In this document: in pieces, positions 62,288 through 64,000 of the stretch
Numbering within the stretch: the first letter of the stretch is position 1
Layout of the letters: every line of letters begins with the position of its first letter
Source of the DNA: Promethearchaeota archaeon
Lineage (GTDB): Archaea; Asgardarchaeota; Thorarchaeia; Thorarchaeales; Thorarchaeaceae
Length of the DNA stretch: 64,000 nucleotides
Assembly: GCA_014728035.1 (NCBI GenBank)
Contig: WJMJ01000046.1
Coordinates: forward strand, 1-64,000
Reading direction: 5' to 3'
Translations under genes and position numbers: made by a program
Notes under the pieces: generated by a model
What the model was told of the DNA's origin: nothing
The model's input: the letters and a program-made list of their open reading frames with translations, nothing else
Databases searched by the model: none

Positions 62288-63139
62288 CTAATAGAACCCA
62301 GGTCGACTCATAAGCGAGCCAACTGAATTATTCAGAAGAGCCAGTCCAGCAAAGATTGCTTCTTCCAAACGAACAGTGGAAGTGCCCTGACCAGCAATGA
62401 CATTTATCCAAAAATCAATGTTATCTTTCAGAGCCGAACGGTCCTTCTCAAGTATTTCACTCACTCCAGCATGAGGGCCACCAAACACAACCAACACATT
62501 TCCAGTTCCAGATACCGTAGATTTGAGATCGTCCTCAAGATGACTGAATAAGGGAGCGTTTCGAGACATAGCAATTCTCGTTACACCAAAAGAACCTTGT
62601 AGATGTCCAACTAAGTCAGACAGAGTTTCGACAACAAATCCCCAATATCTTTCAACATCCTCACGCTCCAGCGTACTAAGGCGAAGCGGAGATACTTCTT
62701 CTACACGAAAGAGGGAAGGGGTTCTCTCACTCACAGTATGGGGATATCGTATCAATTCGTTCAAGCCAATATCTATTCTGCCTTTACGAACTTGGATGCC
62801 CCAGCGAACCTCTCCAACCTCAAGTGTGTTATCCTCATTAAGAGGGTGACTTCGTGTCCTGAGAGGGGGCAGCATCCCAGCATATCGTAATGAGGGGGAA
62901 TGTGCGAATACTCGTTTGCGGAGATACTGAGGGGTGTCCATGTACTGTAAGAGCCGAGTTAGGAGAATAGGATCACGACGATCTGAATGATTCAACCTTC
63001 CAGAGGTATAGACATATACTGTGTCCACACGAAAGACTGCAAGAGCTCTAGCAATAGTACCAACTTTCAAAGTCTTCTCTCGAAGACCAGAACAATCTGC
63101 AAGGGCCGTATCAGGGATAGCAACGCTTAGAGTCATCAT
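62288..63139 (-). CDS. SPOUT RNA methyltransferase, COG2106 family
   Basis: 283 residues. VAIPDTALADCSGLREKTLKVGTIARALAVFRVDTVYVY at the N terminus, and NVLVVFGGPHAGVSEILEK with VIAGQGTSTVRLEEAIFAGLALLN at the C terminus, form the trefoil-knot cofactor site. The eukaryotic relative (C9orf114/SPOUT1) methylates RNA uridine at N3. In many archaea the gene lies just upstream of L3; here a glycyl radical enzyme lies between. Confidence 0.85.
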   Translation of the reverse strand: MMTLSVAIPDTALADCSGLREKTLKVGTIARALAVFRVDTVYVYTSGRLNHSDRRDPILLTRLLQYMDTPQYLRKRVFAHSPSLRYAGMLPPLRTRSHPLNEDNTLEVGEVRWGIQVRKGRIDIGLNELIRYPHTVSERTPSLFRVEEVSPLRLSTLEREDVERYWGFVVETLSDLVGHLQGSFGVTRIAMSRNAPLFSHLEDDLKSTVSGTGNVLVVFGGPHAGVSEILEKDRSALKDNIDFWINVIAGQGTSTVRLEEAIFAGLALLNNSVGSLMSRPGFY

Positions 63140-63154
63140 TTTAACCTCATGGGA

Positions 63155-63586
63155 TCATAAATCTAGAGTAAACCAAATGCGGGTCTGTTCAGGGGTTTCA
63201 TCAATCTTCATTCCAGCATAGGTCATAGCCTTGACCTCAGTACGAGTGTCATGTTTATCATGATTGATTGATTCACCATATGCTCGACCATTCAGATGAT
63301 ACTCATCTTCAATCTGTTTAATATCGATGACCTCGAACCTTGAATAAAACATCCCTTCTATATCTATTAGAGCTATCAGTCGACCCACCCACTCTACAAG
63401 CAATTCCTGCAGGTCAATACCTTCAGCCTCTAGCTCAATTGTTTCACGAGGCTCTACGGTCGATGTATCCAAAATCACTTCATATGTTGCTAGACCTGCC
63501 TCAGCAAATGCTTCCTCCAACGTCGGAGCCCAGCACTCTACTATGATGTCTGCAGTGTGTTCGTGATACTTGAAACCTCGTGACAT
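63155..63586 (-). CDS. Archease
   Basis: 143 residues: RGFKYHEHTADIIVECWAPTLEEAFAEAGLATYEVI with the metal-binding Asp and His, LQELLVEWVGRLIALID, and a C-terminal GESINHDKHDTRTEVKAMTYAGMKI. Archease activates RtcB, the ligase that joins tRNA exons after intron removal, which fits the intron-rich tRNAs of this window. The ATG at 63586 follows GGAG. It is divergent from the tRNA-Ser gene. Confidence 0.93.
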   Translation of the reverse strand: MSRGFKYHEHTADIIVECWAPTLEEAFAEAGLATYEVILDTSTVEPRETIELEAEGIDLQELLVEWVGRLIALIDIEGMFYSRFEVIDIKQIEDEYHLNGRAYGESINHDKHDTRTEVKAMTYAGMKIDETPEQTRIWFTLDL

Positions 63587-63675
63587 AATATTTCGCTCCA
63601 TTGTTTGTGTCGCGACAAGAAGCTTAAAAGGAGTTCTCAATGAATCAAAATCGCATTCCCTTGTGAATGACACTC

Positions 63676-63791
63676 GCCGAGGTAGCCAAGCCCGGATTAC
63701 GGCGCTGGTCTTGAATTCCCGTAGTCATACGCGTGACCAGTAAACCAGTTTCCAAATGGAAGCATGAGTTCGAATCTCATCCTCGGCGCCA
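63676..63791 (+). tRNA. tRNA-Ser(TGA) with a 27-nt anticodon intron
   Basis: A class II tRNA with acceptor stem GCCGAGG/CCTCGGC, G73 and CCA. Anticodon stem CTGGT/ACCAG, loop CTTGAA+A, anticodon TGA. A 37/38 intron of 27 nt spans 63716-63742. The variable arm is TTTCC/GGAAG and the T-loop is intact. An ACCAG copy inside the intron could confuse exon assignment, but the variable arm settles it. Confidence 0.92.
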
Positions 63792-63838
63792 TCTCATTTA
63801 GCAGAAAATTTTTCCCTGAACATAACATATACAGACAC

Positions 63839-64000
63839 ATGCCATTTGCACAAACAGGAAATATACAAACATATTATGAGGTTAATGGACAAGGTCCGCC
63901 TCTAGTATTCATTCATGGAGCTGGTGCATCCCATGATATGTGGAGTCCACAAGTAGACTATTTCTCAGACAGATTCACGGTAATAACATATGATATCAGA
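63839..64000 (+). CDS. Alpha/beta hydrolase (3' truncated by window edge)
   Basis: 54 residues before the window ends. TGNIQTYYEVNGQGPPLVFIHGAG and SHDMWSPQVDYFSDRFTVITYDIR are the start of an alpha/beta hydrolase with the HG oxyanion region. The nucleophile elbow lies beyond the window. A TATA-like AACATATA at about 63824 is too close to the start to be certain. Confidence 0.85.
   Translation, partial: MPFAQTGNIQTYYEVNGQGPPLVFIHGAGASHDMWSPQVDYFSDRFTVITYDIR

Noticed and set aside
1..64000. CRISPR array, insertion sequence, rRNA or prophage
   Set aside because: No regularly spaced direct repeats, no transposase, no rRNA and no integrase or attachment site were seen.

Overview
The window is archaeal chromosomal DNA of roughly 40 percent GC. 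It carries genes that are archaeal or archaeal/eukaryotic in type: SRP19, Gar1, archease, Trm1, archaeal-type ValRS and UMP kinase, a TFE-beta/RPC34-like factor, an SmAP3-like Lsm protein, L3-L4-L23-L2, the tetrahydromethanopterin C1 enzymes Ftr, FwdC and Mch, and tRNA genes with bulge-helix-bulge introns. The mix (H4MPT C1 genes without methanogenesis genes, FtsZ, many winged-helix and HEAT proteins, TrmB-like regulators) suggests an uncultured lineage, possibly Asgard and Thorarchaeota-like. That placement is inference. There is no rRNA, CRISPR array, IS element or prophage.

Layout. 1-4.1 kb: end of an M1 peptidase/HEAT protein, a membrane protein/winged-helix operon behind a long inverted repeat, an intron-bearing tRNA-Ala, a DUF302 protein and a methyltransferase. 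4.1-8.5 kb: a LURP-one-like protein facing two tandem OsmC proteins across a symmetric promoter region, then valS. 8.6-14.4 kb: pyrH, a winged-helix gene, a 1089-residue TrmB-like coiled-coil protein, a tRNA-Leu with two introns and an LLM-class flavoenzyme. 14.4-14.7 kb: three tiny tandem ORFs behind their own promoter. 14.8-23.2 kb: PolX, a URO-D family protein, an HDAC-like hydrolase, a methyltransferase and exported or membrane proteins. 23.4-38 kb: a SERCA-like P-type ATPase, an ECF-S-like protein, acetyl-CoA synthetase, an ARPP-1-like protein, an OFA-family MFS transporter, a CoA-transferase/GNAT fusion, tRNA-Ile, a membrane pyrophosphatase and cyclophilin. 38-43.6 kb: RNA processing, transcription and pyrimidine genes. 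43.8-48 kb: tRNA-Pro (two introns), GH31 glucosidase, small proteins, tRNA-Thr and a frameshifted HEAT protein. 48-51 kb: ftr, fwdC and mch. 52.7-56.5 kb: a MoaD/ThiS-like protein, 2-oxoacid:ferredoxin oxidoreductase gamma and beta subunits, an Lsm protein, and ftsZ with a small CdrS-like ribbon-helix-helix gene. 56.9-64 kb: L3-L4-L23-L2 with a glycyl radical enzyme between L3 and its usual COG2106 neighbour, archease, tRNA-Ser and a partial hydrolase.

The strongest unusual signal is in the tRNA genes. Five of six are interrupted. Three (Ala, Leu, Pro) carry a second class of intron in the T-loop, between positions 59 and 60. Each of these is exactly 30 nt, ends in GAAAA and folds to the same plan (1 + 9-nt arm + 5-nt loop + 9-nt arm + 4 + 2). 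The GAA near the 3' end pairs with the invariant T54-T55-C56. The second notable item is the micro-ORF operon at 14.4-14.7 kb.

Metabolically the genes fit an organism that handles acetate/acetyl-CoA (Acs, CoA-transferase), runs part of the H4MPT C1 pathway, oxidises 2-oxoacids with ferredoxin, and has an ion-pumping pyrophosphatase. Convergent genes often end inside one hairpin that contains both stop codons.
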